Origin: DASQZK01 sp963809925
Lineage (GTDB): Bacteria > Bacteroidota > Bacteroidia > Bacteroidales > GCA-2748055
DNA length: 64,000 nt
Direction of reading: 5' to 3'
Assembly (NCBI GenBank): GCA_963809925.1
Contig: CAWELH010000008.1
Location: 434,001 to 498,000 of the forward strand
How positions within the stretch are numbered: the first letter of the stretch is position 1; each line of letters opens with the position of its first letter. The position numbers and the translations under genes are program-made. This document shows, piece by piece, positions 17,864 to 26,848 of the stretch. The notes under the pieces were generated by a model, which had not been told where the DNA came from, made no database searches, and saw nothing but the letters and a program-made list of their open reading frames with translations.

Positions 17864-19207
17864 CTACTTCTGTGCTACGGTAACAGTTCCGCGGACATTG
17901 GCCTCGGGATTTTTGATCCGGTGACCGGTCGCCTTTTCCCAGTTGTTGATGATGAGGAGAAGATCATTCAGTGCCTGCCTTTGCGCAGCAGTAGCAGTAG
18001 ATGCGGGGGTCTGACTTTCTATGATGGTCCTCATTTCAGCTTCCACGTTGAAGTCGCCGAACTCAATTCTCCTTAATAAGGTGTTCATGGGAGGGGCAAT
18101 GTCAAGAAGTCCTTCCGATTTACTGTGTGCAGGCAATCCGATCCGGTTACCGATATTGATCAACCGTTCGCCCGGGGTATTACCGTTGCATCTCAAAAAG
18201 CTGACGATCGGGGAATCATAGGAAAGAACTTCGTAAATCCATGACATCATGACCACCGATGCATATTCCTCCTTGGAAAGATTGAAATAACGGTAGTTAT
18301 TAAAATTCGTCTCGGTCGTCCTGCGAGCCATTAGCATTTCCTGGATTTTTTGGGCAGTATCCACTATGATAAACATGTCCGTTGTATTCTGACCCACCTG
18401 GTTCCTGGCATTGGTATAGGCTTGCCAGATTTCAGTAAGGAATTTTTCAAACAATACTATAAAAGGCTGATTATTGAATTCCGCCTTATAAAAGTCAACG
18501 GGACCATTTGAACCGATGTCCCCAAAAGCGAGATCCATTCCGAACATCCTGTAGTAAGCATTTCGCCGGGTTGCATCCGGCGATTTCCGAACCTGACTGA
18601 TAATATTCCTGTAACTGGTATTCGCCAAATATTTAAAAAACAGGTTTTCTGTATTTACCATCCATTGAAAAGCACGTTGGATATTAAGGTCCTGGGACGG
18701 TGTTGCCTTATTCAGTTTCTCATCCTGCATATATACCGTCAGGAGCCTTTCAAATATCTGGGCACAGCGCGTATTTTCCACCAGATATGCATAGATCAGG
18801 TGGTACGGGGGTAGAAGATTTCCCTTGTCAAATGTTTCTCCGGCGGGCGGTATAGCACGAAAGGGTGAAAAATAAACCGTGGAGTCATTTACCGGCGGCG
18901 GGTTGGGAGGTCCCGAAGGATCAATCGCATTGGTATAGGATCTCCCGATTACCATATCGGCCCAGTGTTTTTCAATGGCATTTTCGATGAAATCTGAATC
19001 ATCCAATGCACAAAATGCCTCGATCACATCAATGTTATAGGCAAAATAGTTTCCCCTGTTATCTGGGAAGAACGGATCCGGAAGCCTAAACTGGTCCGAA
19101 GGTAAACTAAAAAAATCCGTCGCCAATGGGCCAAATGGAGTCTTGTCTGATGTTGGTGCAAACACTGTATTTCTCGAGGTGAAAACAAGATTATTTAATA
19201 GATCCAT
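17864..19207 (-). CDS. Uncharacterised 447-aa protein of the effector-like cassette
   Basis: No family was recognised. The protein is soluble, rich in aromatic residues and Asn, and has no signal peptide or membrane helix. It appears mostly alpha-helical, with a Pro-rich turn near residue 105 (SGPPNPPPVNDS). Its N-terminus contains SDKTPFGPL, similar to the ETPF/ESPF motifs near the N-termini of the 859-aa and 1383-aa proteins. It lies 69 bases upstream of the 1383-aa gene and 24 bases after the coiled-coil gene, so it should be co-transcribed. A structural, chaperone or adaptor role is possible; no function is assigned. Confidence 0.8.
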   Translation of the reverse strand: MDLLNNLVFTSRNTVFAPTSDKTPFGPLATDFFSLPSDQFRLPDPFFPDNRGNYFAYNIDVIEAFCALDDSDFIENAIEKHWADMVIGRSYTNAIDPSGPPNPPPVNDSTVYFSPFRAIPPAGETFDKGNLLPPYHLIYAYLVENTRCAQIFERLLTVYMQDEKLNKATPSQDLNIQRAFQWMVNTENLFFKYLANTSYRNIISQVRKSPDATRRNAYYRMFGMDLAFGDIGSNGPVDFYKAEFNNQPFIVLFEKFLTEIWQAYTNARNQVGQNTTDMFIIVDTAQKIQEMLMARRTTETNFNNYRYFNLSKEEYASVVMMSWIYEVLSYDSPIVSFLRCNGNTPGERLINIGNRIGLPAHSKSEGLLDIAPPMNTLLRRIEFGDFNVEAEMRTIIESQTPASTATAAQRQALNDLLLIINNWEKATGHRIKNPEANVRGTVTVAQK

Positions 19208-19231
19208 GATGCTTATTCTTTTAGTTAATTT

Positions 19232-19603
19232 TTACTTTTTGTACTTTGGAGTTTCCTCTTCCTTGTGGGGTATTTTTTCCAACGCTCTCGTGTCTTTTCT
19301 TCTGACGGAACTCGTTGAAATAATCGTTTGAGTATCCCGAAAAAGGACAGTAGTGTCATCATAGCAACCCTTAAGTCTCTGCTCCGTTTTTATTCTGTTG
19401 ATTTCCCGGTTGATCTGATCAAGTTCCATGTTAAATGCGTTCAGATGTTCAACGTTGAAGTCCGGGTTTTCATACAAATTTTCTTTTTCGGATTCAATCT
19501 TGTTCAATCGATGTTGAAATTTCTGAAGTTTTAATTCCAACCATTGACATTCCGTTAATTGACGCGATTTTGATTCACTGTCCTGATTTTGTTTCTTTTC
19601 CAT
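19232..19603 (-). CDS. Small coiled-coil protein of the cassette
   Basis: This is a 123-residue, highly charged protein. Residues about 18-75 (QWLELKLQKFQHRLNKIESE and following) are a strong heptad-type coiled coil, followed by a basic, probably disordered tail. It has no signal peptide. It is placed between the zincin (27 bases upstream) and the 447-aa gene. Small coiled-coil proteins in such loci often act as adaptors or chaperones, but that is inference from position only. Confidence 0.75.
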   Translation of the reverse strand: MEKKQNQDSESKSRQLTECQWLELKLQKFQHRLNKIESEKENLYENPDFNVEHLNAFNMELDQINREINRIKTEQRLKGCYDDTTVLFRDTQTIISTSSVRRKDTRALEKIPHKEEETPKYKK

Positions 19604-19630
19604 GTCAATTTTATTTTAAAAAGAAAAACA

Positions 19631-20896
19631 TTAATTCAACTCAATTGTAAATCCCAGCCGTATCATCCATTCTTCCTGTTGTTTGTAGAGTGCTGTCAGG
19701 TCGCCCCTTCCAATACCAATGTAATAGCCGTTAATAGCCAGTATCCTTATGCATTCTTTCCATAACCAGGCGTGTGAGGTATATAAAGCGGGGCCGGCAA
19801 TATATTCCAGCTTCTGAAGGTTCCGGGGGCTTACCCGGTCCGGCGGGACCATCTGCGACAAGGATCGGTTACGGAATGCATGGTATGGAGACTTTAATAT
19901 GAGCCTCACCGCATCCGGAAGCGCCGCTACACAAAGCTGTATAAGTTCCACGGAAGGATAATTAGCCGAAGCGATGTCATAATCATTCTTGAATGACAGC
20001 TCCAGATCATCCCACGGACCTGCTCCATAAAACTGACGGCACATTTCGATATTCATTAAAACACGCAGATAAGAAATCGGGTGCGGATCTCCGGCGCGAT
20101 AGGCAAAAACGGAATACGGTGCGCCGCATACGACATCATGAAGGGCGGCTACGGCTGCAAATCCGGTATGCACAAAGGCAAAAGCGTCTGCGGCAATCTC
20201 CGAGGACCAACTGCTGTAAACGTCGGCAACAGGCTGTGAATGCCGGCCCAGATTGTTGTTCAGCGTAACCGAGAGTTCCTCGTTCCAGTGAAGAATATGA
20301 GCAACCTGGTGACCCGTTTCATGAATAATGGCCGTTGGCCGAAACAGATTATGCTGGGTGATTTTTACCGCGGCTACAGGGCTTATATTTCCATCCCACA
20401 GGCGTAGTCCGGCTTTAAGAATAGATGCCCCGACTCCTTTATCAATATAGGTGAGTATGTACGGTACTTCTTTTCCCAAAGGACGAAGTATTTCCTCCAT
20501 GCTTCTTATACACAGGATATCACAGGCTCTTAGCAGGGCGGCAATATTGGGAGTAATCCTTGAATTAATGGCAACAGCATAGAAATGGATGGTTTCCTCT
20601 GCTTTCAAATATTGCTCCCTTAACTGCACAAGACCACGTTTGACATTTCGCAAAGCCTCCGGGTCATCTTTTGCAAGTTCAAGCTGTCTTTTGAGCATGG
20701 TGCCGTAATCTTCAACAAGCCGGATACTTTTTTGCAAAGTCTGTCGAAGCACCTGACCAAGATGTTGCCTGATTCCCTGCCACGCACTTCCGTAAACGAG
20801 GTTGTCGAGAGCCGAAAGTCGGGACGCAGCCTGTGACCAATGATTGACCTGGCGGTTCAATGAAGTATAAACTGATGCCGTAATCGCTGTTTCCAT
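19631..20896 (-). CDS. HExxH zinc metallopeptidase-like protein of the cassette
   Basis: The zincin signature IIHETGHQVAHIL (His192, Glu193, His196 from the chosen start) is followed about 40 residues later by SSEIAADAFAF, whose Glu233 is a good third zinc ligand, as in gluzincins. The N-terminal 110 residues are helical (RLVEDYGTMLKRQL and following). The ATG at 20894-20896 (METAITASVY) is chosen: it lies 8 bases after the stop of the 859-aa gene, whereas an upstream TTG would force a 47-base overlap. No signal peptide is present. Substrate unknown. It could be a toxin component, or a maturation protease for cassette partners. Confidence 0.82.
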   Translation of the reverse strand: METAITASVYTSLNRQVNHWSQAASRLSALDNLVYGSAWQGIRQHLGQVLRQTLQKSIRLVEDYGTMLKRQLELAKDDPEALRNVKRGLVQLREQYLKAEETIHFYAVAINSRITPNIAALLRACDILCIRSMEEILRPLGKEVPYILTYIDKGVGASILKAGLRLWDGNISPVAAVKITQHNLFRPTAIIHETGHQVAHILHWNEELSVTLNNNLGRHSQPVADVYSSWSSEIAADAFAFVHTGFAAVAALHDVVCGAPYSVFAYRAGDPHPISYLRVLMNIEMCRQFYGAGPWDDLELSFKNDYDIASANYPSVELIQLCVAALPDAVRLILKSPYHAFRNRSLSQMVPPDRVSPRNLQKLEYIAGPALYTSHAWLWKECIRILAINGYYIGIGRGDLTALYKQQEEWMIRLGFTIELN

Positions 20897-20903
20897 GATG
20901 GTG

Positions 20904-23483
20904 TTACTCAAATTTTTTACCCGCGCTGACGCGGATTTCAGGTGCCGCAATATCAGGCAATGAAAGACCTGAAAGATTGGGTATGGACCCTTTGTCTTTG
21001 ATGGCTTGAATTACCGCTTTGATGGCTGCCATTCCCTGGATATTCATCCAGATCAGTTCCAGTGTAACGCCATCCTGTGGCTCAGCCTGGGCCTGACTGA
21101 ATTCGGCAGCTCTCTCTTTAAAGTAACGGGTAATCGCATCATTAGCCAAGCCTGCAATTTTTGCAGTCAGCTGCTCAATTATTCGTGCAAGCAATTCTTT
21201 TCCTGCGTTCATTGTAATGCGACCGATCGCTTTACCGATAGTACCTAGGGGATAAAATTGTTCCTGCATGCCGCCGCCGTGTTCTTCAAGGAACAATTCC
21301 GGCACGGCTTCATGAATAATTTTTACTTTGTTGCTCACATTCTTCAGCAGCATATCATTCAGGACATTCCGGACTGACTGGCCAATTTTTATTCCGGCCC
21401 CCGCAAAATCATTACGGTTTAGTTTTTCAACCACCATTTTGGCCTCTTCTTCGCTGAAATAGTAATTGAATCTGATTTCGGAACGAATAAAATTGATTAC
21501 AGCCTGTACATCACTTGTGCCGGCAATCTTCGCAACTGCTGGTTGAGTTGACAAAGTAAGGCTTGTTCCTGCGGGAGCGGTACGTTGTGACGCAGAATGG
21601 GTCGTGCGCAGATGGGCTCCATGAATTTCAAGATAATAAAACCTTTGACCGATTGCTATGCGATGTCGCTTTGAGGTAAACCTGGAAGTAAAGTGTCTGC
21701 CCAGGCCGGGTTCCCGGATCAACCAGGATGCTGCCGCTTCGGATAGCGGATGAAACTGGACATTTCCATGAGTTTGTGTGGTTCCCAGACCTGGTACTTT
21801 TTCAAGACGACATACCTGGTTCAGCCTGGTTCCGTCAATGGCTTCGTACAGATGAACCTTTGCCTGAATGGGTTTGGTCGGATCCAGGCCCAATTTATCC
21901 CGTAGAAAATTGAATAGCGGCACACCTTTGAAAGTTTTAAGCTTTCGTGCAATCCGTGGAGTGATGGTTGCATTAAAAATTTGGGTATATTTTTTGTAAA
22001 AATGACGCCGGCCCTGCCGCGGCATCAGCACCCAGACTCCGCTTTGGCCTGAATGACGTGCTTCTTCCTTAATATATTGTGCGGGAAAATGGTTTGCCGC
22101 TGCGGTTTCGAATGCTTCAAGCACGCGGCTGGCAAGCTCTTCCTGATCATTCAGAACATTATCATCCATTTCCCCAAGTCCCTGAACCGTTTCTTCAATG
22201 GTGTTTGCAATAGCCTCATAGGCCAGATCGGGACTATTTTCTTCATAAGTCTCGAATCCGATCGTTTTCAGTCCGGAATCGATAATACTTGCGGCCAGAG
22301 GACGTGCAACATTTTGCGGAACATACCTACCCACCAATTTTGCCAATAATCCTGCTAAAAAATTAATAACCCGCCGTCGGCCGATTAATCCGAGTGCTGC
22401 TTTCAGGATGGGGCGAAGTGCCATGATCGCAACAGGTAAAAACTGCTCAATTGCAGGAGCCGGACTTTCACCTTCCTTTAAATTTTTCAATCCCTCGATA
22501 AATTGTTGCCGTCCCGTTTCGAGGGAAGGGATATTTACTCCGCCTGTCTCATAATCCAACTCACGATCGACCGAGTCAGACGAGGTTTCATAATTCATGA
22601 CCAACTCTTCCGCTTCCGCTTCCTGTCCTGAAAAAACAAGGTTGGCGATGGAATTATCCAGTTCATTCTGCACAGATTCCAAATCCCCGTTTGCCGGAAT
22701 TTCATATTCTCCGTATTCTTCTTCTCCGGTTGCTTCAAGATTTAAAAACTTTTTGGAAAGCCTATGGGCGTATGGCTGAAGGTTTTTTGGCAATTTCCCG
22801 ATGGCATACCTTAATACCTTATCCAACAAAGGCCGGATAAATCCTTTAAGTTTTCCGAGAAGGATGTTGAGAGGTAAAATTTTACCAACCACACTGATCC
22901 CTTTTCTTGCAAGACTGACGCCCTTTTTTACGACTGATTTTATCTTCTTGAACAGAGAACCAAGAAACTGCTCCTGTACGGGTGAAAAATGCGAAAAATT
23001 AAATTCATTTTCCGCAAAAAAACGTTCTATTTCCGCTTCGGAATGATCGGCGAGATTGTTGCCGGCAAAATGTTCTGAAACGCGGTCAATCATTTTTTCA
23101 CCAGCCGTAATTAACGGAACAAAATATTGGCTTGCGTGTTGCCTGGCAAAGGGGATATATCGGTCACCCATGGCAATTTCACTGGATATCTTACCGCTCC
23201 AGCTTTCCTCTGCCTCGGCAGCGAGCCCGTCCAAAATAGTTGAAAATTCCGAATCATTAAGTTCCCCAAGAAACTGGACATAATCCTGTGCAAGCGGTGA
23301 AATATTATTTCCGCGCCCAGGTATTTCATAGGTTTGTGTAAAAGGGCTTTCCAATTCCGGGATGAGTAACCCGTTAAAATTTTCCCGCATTTCCTTCTTG
23401 GTCCCTTCACTTGAATGAGTTTTATCAGCGAAGGGAGTTTCAAAATCTTCTTGCTGAAAAGTTTGTACGCTGTTATTGTCCAT
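20904..23483 (-). CDS. Uncharacterised 859-aa protein, first gene of the cassette
   Basis: No family was recognised. The first 60 residues are acidic/polar and carry FETPFADK and LESPFTQTYE. Residues about 170-240 are a Lys-rich amphipathic and hydrophobic stretch (FKKIKSVVKKGVSLARKGIS and following) that could interact with membranes. A second hydrophobic region near residues 345-410 contains LKAALGLIGRRRVINFLAGL. The middle (about 480-640) looks like a beta-rich globular domain (GVWVLMPRQGRRHFYKKYTQ). The C-terminus is helical. There is no signal peptide. It is probably transcribed from the TAnnTTTG element at 23527-23534. A pore-forming or scaffold role would fit the helices but is speculative. 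Confidence 0.8.
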   Translation of the reverse strand: MDNNSVQTFQQEDFETPFADKTHSSEGTKKEMRENFNGLLIPELESPFTQTYEIPGRGNNISPLAQDYVQFLGELNDSEFSTILDGLAAEAEESWSGKISSEIAMGDRYIPFARQHASQYFVPLITAGEKMIDRVSEHFAGNNLADHSEAEIERFFAENEFNFSHFSPVQEQFLGSLFKKIKSVVKKGVSLARKGISVVGKILPLNILLGKLKGFIRPLLDKVLRYAIGKLPKNLQPYAHRLSKKFLNLEATGEEEYGEYEIPANGDLESVQNELDNSIANLVFSGQEAEAEELVMNYETSSDSVDRELDYETGGVNIPSLETGRQQFIEGLKNLKEGESPAPAIEQFLPVAIMALRPILKAALGLIGRRRVINFLAGLLAKLVGRYVPQNVARPLAASIIDSGLKTIGFETYEENSPDLAYEAIANTIEETVQGLGEMDDNVLNDQEELASRVLEAFETAAANHFPAQYIKEEARHSGQSGVWVLMPRQGRRHFYKKYTQIFNATITPRIARKLKTFKGVPLFNFLRDKLGLDPTKPIQAKVHLYEAIDGTRLNQVCRLEKVPGLGTTQTHGNVQFHPLSEAAASWLIREPGLGRHFTSRFTSKRHRIAIGQRFYYLEIHGAHLRTTHSASQRTAPAGTSLTLSTQPAVAKIAGTSDVQAVINFIRSEIRFNYYFSEEEAKMVVEKLNRNDFAGAGIKIGQSVRNVLNDMLLKNVSNKVKIIHEAVPELFLEEHGGGMQEQFYPLGTIGKAIGRITMNAGKELLARIIEQLTAKIAGLANDAITRYFKERAAEFSQAQAEPQDGVTLELIWMNIQGMAAIKAVIQAIKDKGSIPNLSGLSLPDIAAPEIRVSAGKKFE

Positions 23484-23526
23484 GATGAGTTATTTACTTA
23501 TTGGAAGAAGTAACTTATTAACCCAT

Positions 23527-23534
23527 CAAAGGTA
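23527..23534 (-). promoter_or_regulatory. Promoter -7 element of the five-gene cassette
   Basis: On the minus strand this reads TACCTTTG, an exact match to TAnnTTTG, 44 bases before the first cassette gene. It separates the LuxR-type regulator from the five downstream genes and suggests they form their own transcript. Confidence 0.55.
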
Positions 23535-23618
23535 CGATGCCATCCGGGCCGGGGGCAATCCCCCTAAAGGGTGAAATCGATTAATCTCAAAAGTGCGGAT
23601 TGAAAACCTGCAGGATGA

Positions 23619-24065
23619 TCATTTGTCAAAAAATGTCTGATGGTAATGGTTAATGAGGACGGCAGTATTTTTTGCGCCTGTTTTCCGGAGGATATTTTTT
23701 CGGTGTGATCGCACCGTTTCAAAACTGATGAATAATTTTTCGGAAATTTGCTTGTTATTGAACCCCTGCATGATCAACCCCAGGACTTCAATTTCCCGGA
23801 TGGTCAGTTTCTGATTATTTATAATCACCTCCTTTTTTAACTTTTTATTTATACGGGAAATTGCAACGTACTGGTCTGTAACTTCAATAGTAATATTTAC
23901 CTGTATCTTTTTCCCGACCGGCCGTATGAGTTGCAGGATCTCCAGTACGGTTTGAAAAAGAACAGATTCCGACTCATCATCCCAAACGGACGAACTATAA
24001 AGTTCGAACGCTTCGTTTTCGACAGAATTCTCTGCGATAATATTTATCCGGGACCTAGTGGACAT
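23619..24065 (-). CDS. LuxR-type helix-turn-helix regulator
   Basis: This 148-residue protein has a C-terminal LuxR/GerE DNA-binding domain (residues about 85-145: LTIREIEVLGLIMQGFNNKQ, then ISEKLFISFETVRSHRKNIL). The N-terminal 80 residues match no receiver or autoinducer domain and contain no obvious phospho-acceptor pattern. It lies immediately upstream of, and co-directional with, the five-gene cassette, with a promoter element in the 135-bp gap. Control of that cassette is the natural hypothesis. The input signal is unknown. Confidence 0.88.
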   Translation of the reverse strand: MSTRSRINIIAENSVENEAFELYSSSVWDDESESVLFQTVLEILQLIRPVGKKIQVNITIEVTDQYVAISRINKKLKKEVIINNQKLTIREIEVLGLIMQGFNNKQISEKLFISFETVRSHRKNILRKTGAKNTAVLINHYHQTFFDK

Positions 24066-24568
24066 CCTGACAAGAATTTTTATACAGCTCCAATCAAAAA
24101 AATTTCGTGTCCAGATTTATTCCGGTTATAAACCGGTAACCGTACAGGATCAAATCAGATATACGATCATGCCTGTTTCAGGCAAGAGAAGTGGGCCATT
24201 TGCTTTAAAGATTCAATATAAAAGATCTTTTGCGTTTCAACTATCGATCAGATTTAATGGTAACCTCGGAGAGATTTTCAAAACTAAGGATTTGTCAGAC
24301 AACGTTAGAATTCCCCCTGAGGGAAAAGTTAGGAGTTGTTGAACTGCAGGCAAAGAGAGATCCGCGGAGATTTTAAACTATATATCCAAAGCCCTGATAT
24401 TACTATTATCAGGTTTATTTCAGTAATACAATGTATTTTCAAAATTCAGTTTGCCTCTCTAAGATCCTGCATCAGGATGGATTCTTTCGTTACTGCATCC
24501 CGCGCATTTTGTGATCCCATCCCGACGATTTTTTAATCGCCGGAATGGATGGGCTGGTCGTAATAAAT
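24066..24568. other. Non-coding stretch upstream of the LuxR gene
   Basis: About 500 bases between the regulator and the broken NTF2-like gene. Only short frames without family resemblance are present on either strand, and no hairpin, tRNA or repeat was recognised. It presumably contains the regulator's promoter, but no TAnnTTTG match was found. Confidence 0.4.
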
Positions 24569-24827
24569 TTATTGGCTTATCCCATCACTCTCGTCCTTCA
24601 GTGCTCTATCAAGCACCGTATCGGTACTCAGGAAGAGCATATCATCTGTCAGCATGGAGCTGACCGAATTTCTGTCCATGTTTATGACGGCATAGTGAAA
24701 TTTCTGAAGAGTGTCAGTGACTTCCATTCTTGCCGCAGTGGTGTCAACCGCTACGGCACATCTCCCTTCCTGGCCAGAGGCGAAAAAAAAACCCTGTGAA
24801 AACCAGGATGTACTTCATCTTTTTCAT
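24569..24827 (-). pseudogene. Secreted NTF2-like small protein, frameshifted
   Basis: From the ATG at 24825-24827 the reading begins as a signal peptide (MKKMKYILVFTGFFF), then meets a run of nine T residues (minus strand; 24783-24791). In the encoded frame it soon stops. With one T fewer the frame continues as FASGQEGRCAVAVDTTAARM and then a segment reading TLQKFHYAVINMDRNSVSSM, which resembles the start of DUF4440/NTF2-like domains, ending at 24569. Even with the frame restored it is only about 85 residues, shorter than a full NTF2-like domain, so it looks like a remnant. A homopolymer sequencing error or programmed slippage could explain the shift. Confidence 0.5.
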
Positions 24828-25198
24828 TTTAGCTCACGTTTAATATTAAATACCAACTGCTTATCCTGCATGCTCTCAAACCTTCAATTCACATCATCCT
24901 CTTCATCCCCGTCTATCCTGCTGTAAGAAAAAGAATTTCGTTACGTATGAAACAGACCTATATTCATTCGGTTCATTTTTTATTGAAAAAAAGGACGGTG
25001 AATGCATTTTGCCGCTGCAGATTATACCGAACTTTTACTCTCCCGGCTCCTTATCAACCCTGATTCCGGCCTTCTATGGGATAAAAGGGGATTGCTGTGA
25101 TTGCCCTGAAGCAAATACAGGAGTGAATATTTTTAGGTTTTTAACCCGGGACTTCATAATTTAACACCATAAACTACTTATCTGGAAAAACTACCAAC
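24828..25198. other. Intergenic region upstream of the GH51 gene
   Basis: About 370 bases. It must hold the promoter of the arabinofuranosidase gene and probably that of the broken NTF2-like gene. No TAnnTTTG match, hairpin or repeat was found. An open frame on the plus strand (about 24930-25161) has no start codon and no recognisable product. Confidence 0.4.
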
Positions 25199-26752
25199 AT
25201 GAAAAACATTATCCTATGTGCCCTTATCCTGGGATCGTATTCTGCATTCTCCCAGGAAAACAGGATCATTCTCCAACTCGATTCGGCAAAATACGCTATA
25301 AGCAAACATATTTACGGCCATTTTTCCGAACATCTGGGAAGATGCATATATGGAGGAATCTGGGTGGATAAAGATTCAGGTATACCCAATACGGACAGGA
25401 TAAGGAATGACGTGGTTGAGGCACTAAAGGAGATCGCTATTCCCAATCTGAGATGGCCAGGGGGCTGCTTTGCCGACGAGTATCACTGGATGAGCGGTAT
25501 CGGGCCTGTAGAAGAAAGACCATCGATGGTAAATACACACTGGGGAGGTGTAACCGAGGATAATAGTTTTGGTACGCACGAATTCCTGCGACTTTGCAAA
25601 ATGCTTGATTGTGAACCCGTTATATGCGGAAATCTTGGCAGCGGCACGGTTCGTGAAATGTCGCAATGGGTGGAGTACCTCAACTCGGATAACATCAGTC
25701 CCATGACGGAATTACGCAAAAAGAACGGTAAGGAGGGCCCTTTCAATGTGAAATATTTCGGTATCGGAAACGAAAGCTGGGGTTGTGGCGGACAAATGAC
25801 CGCAGAATATTATGTCAATGAATTGAGACGGTATTCATCTTTTTGTAAGGATTACGGCGAAAGAAAGCTGTACAGGGTCGCCAGTGGACCATACGATGCA
25901 AACTATCACTGGACTGAGACGCTGATGAAAGACAGAGATACACGCAATGCCTTCCAGGGCCTGTCATTGCATTATTATACACTGGCGCATACTGGATCCT
26001 GGAGTTACAAAGGCTCTGCCACCGATTTTACACAGGATGAATGGTTCTCCACCATGGCAAATGCCCTCACCATGGATGAGTTTATTACCCGGCATTCAGA
26101 AATTATGGATAAATATGATCCGGGAAAGGAAAAGGGACTGATCGTTGACGAATGGGGAAACTGGCATGATGTGGCGCCAGGCACGAATCCGGGATTCCTC
26201 TTCCAGCAAAATACACTTCGTGATGCCCTTTCGGCTGCTATAACCCTCGATATTTTCAATAATCACTGCGACAGGGTGAAAATGGCAAACCTGGCGCAAA
26301 TGATCAATGTTCTTCAGAGCGTTCTGCTGACAAAGGATGATATGCTTGTGCGTACACCCACATTTTATGTATTTAAAATGTATACCGTACACCATGATGC
26401 CATGTTAATCCCAAATAGAAATCTTTGCAGCGATTATGTTCTGGGAGACAGACACATTCCTGCCATACATTCGTCATGCTCAAGGGATTCAGACGGAAAA
26501 GTACATATTACACTTACCAATTTGGATCCCGAAAAGGAAAATAATGTGGATTGTGTATTCGAAGGTGTGAAAAAACTTAGAGTGAATAAGGGTGAGATTA
26601 TTACCGCTCCGGCGATGAATTCCCTCAATGATTTCGGACGAAAGGAAGAAGTTACGCTTGATGCCTTCGATTCATATTCAACGTCAGGCAATACAGTTAC
26701 CCTACATATGCCCCCAAAATCGGTGATCATGATTGAGGTGGAGGTAAAATAA
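25199..26752 (+). CDS. Alpha-N-arabinofuranosidase, GH51
   Basis: This enzyme releases L-arabinofuranosyl residues from arabinan or arabinoxylan. A Sec signal peptide (MKNIILCALILGSYSAFSQ) directs it to the periplasm. The TIM-barrel domain carries the acid/base Glu192 in FGIGNESWGCGG and the nucleophile Glu318 in LIVDEWGNWHDV, and substrate-binding WPGGCFADEYHW is visible. The C-terminal beta-sandwich is present (TLTNLDPEKENNVDCVFEG). The length of 517 residues is normal. It stands alone, without SusC/SusD, and faces a convergent sugar-isomerase-like gene across a shared terminator. Confidence 0.95.
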   Translation: MKNIILCALILGSYSAFSQENRIILQLDSAKYAISKHIYGHFSEHLGRCIYGGIWVDKDSGIPNTDRIRNDVVEALKEIAIPNLRWPGGCFADEYHWMSGIGPVEERPSMVNTHWGGVTEDNSFGTHEFLRLCKMLDCEPVICGNLGSGTVREMSQWVEYLNSDNISPMTELRKKNGKEGPFNVKYFGIGNESWGCGGQMTAEYYVNELRRYSSFCKDYGERKLYRVASGPYDANYHWTETLMKDRDTRNAFQGLSLHYYTLAHTGSWSYKGSATDFTQDEWFSTMANALTMDEFITRHSEIMDKYDPGKEKGLIVDEWGNWHDVAPGTNPGFLFQQNTLRDALSAAITLDIFNNHCDRVKMANLAQMINVLQSVLLTKDDMLVRTPTFYVFKMYTVHHDAMLIPNRNLCSDYVLGDRHIPAIHSSCSRDSDGKVHITLTNLDPEKENNVDCVFEGVKKLRVNKGEIITAPAMNSLNDFGRKEEVTLDAFDSYSTSGNTVTLHMPPKSVIMIEVEVK

Positions 26753-26778
26753 CCTGGTGGTTACTTCCCGGCAGTAAA

Positions 26779-26816
26779 AAAGCCTGCACTGGTTTACATT
26801 TCCGGATGCAGGCTTT
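26779..26816. terminator. Bidirectional intrinsic terminator
   Basis: AAAGCCTGCA and TGCAGGCTTT form a perfect 10-bp stem with an 18-base loop, located between the convergent GH51 and sugar-isomerase-like genes. It is flanked by A and T runs, so it can serve both. Confidence 0.7.
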
Positions 26817-26848
26817 ATTACTATTTACTTTTCTTCTTTTCAGTTCCG

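Noticed and set aside
20897..20950. TTG start for the zincin gene giving an 18-residue extension
   Set aside because: It would overlap the upstream gene by 47 bases; the ATG at 20896 sits cleanly 8 bases after that gene's stop.
13643..24065. The cassette as a prophage lysis module or contractile injection locus
   Set aside because: No holin, capsid, tail, sheath, tube or AAA+ gene is seen within the window, so neither label is supported.
24930..25161. Open plus-strand frame of about 75 codons upstream of the GH51 gene
   Set aside because: No start codon and no recognised motif; may be chance.
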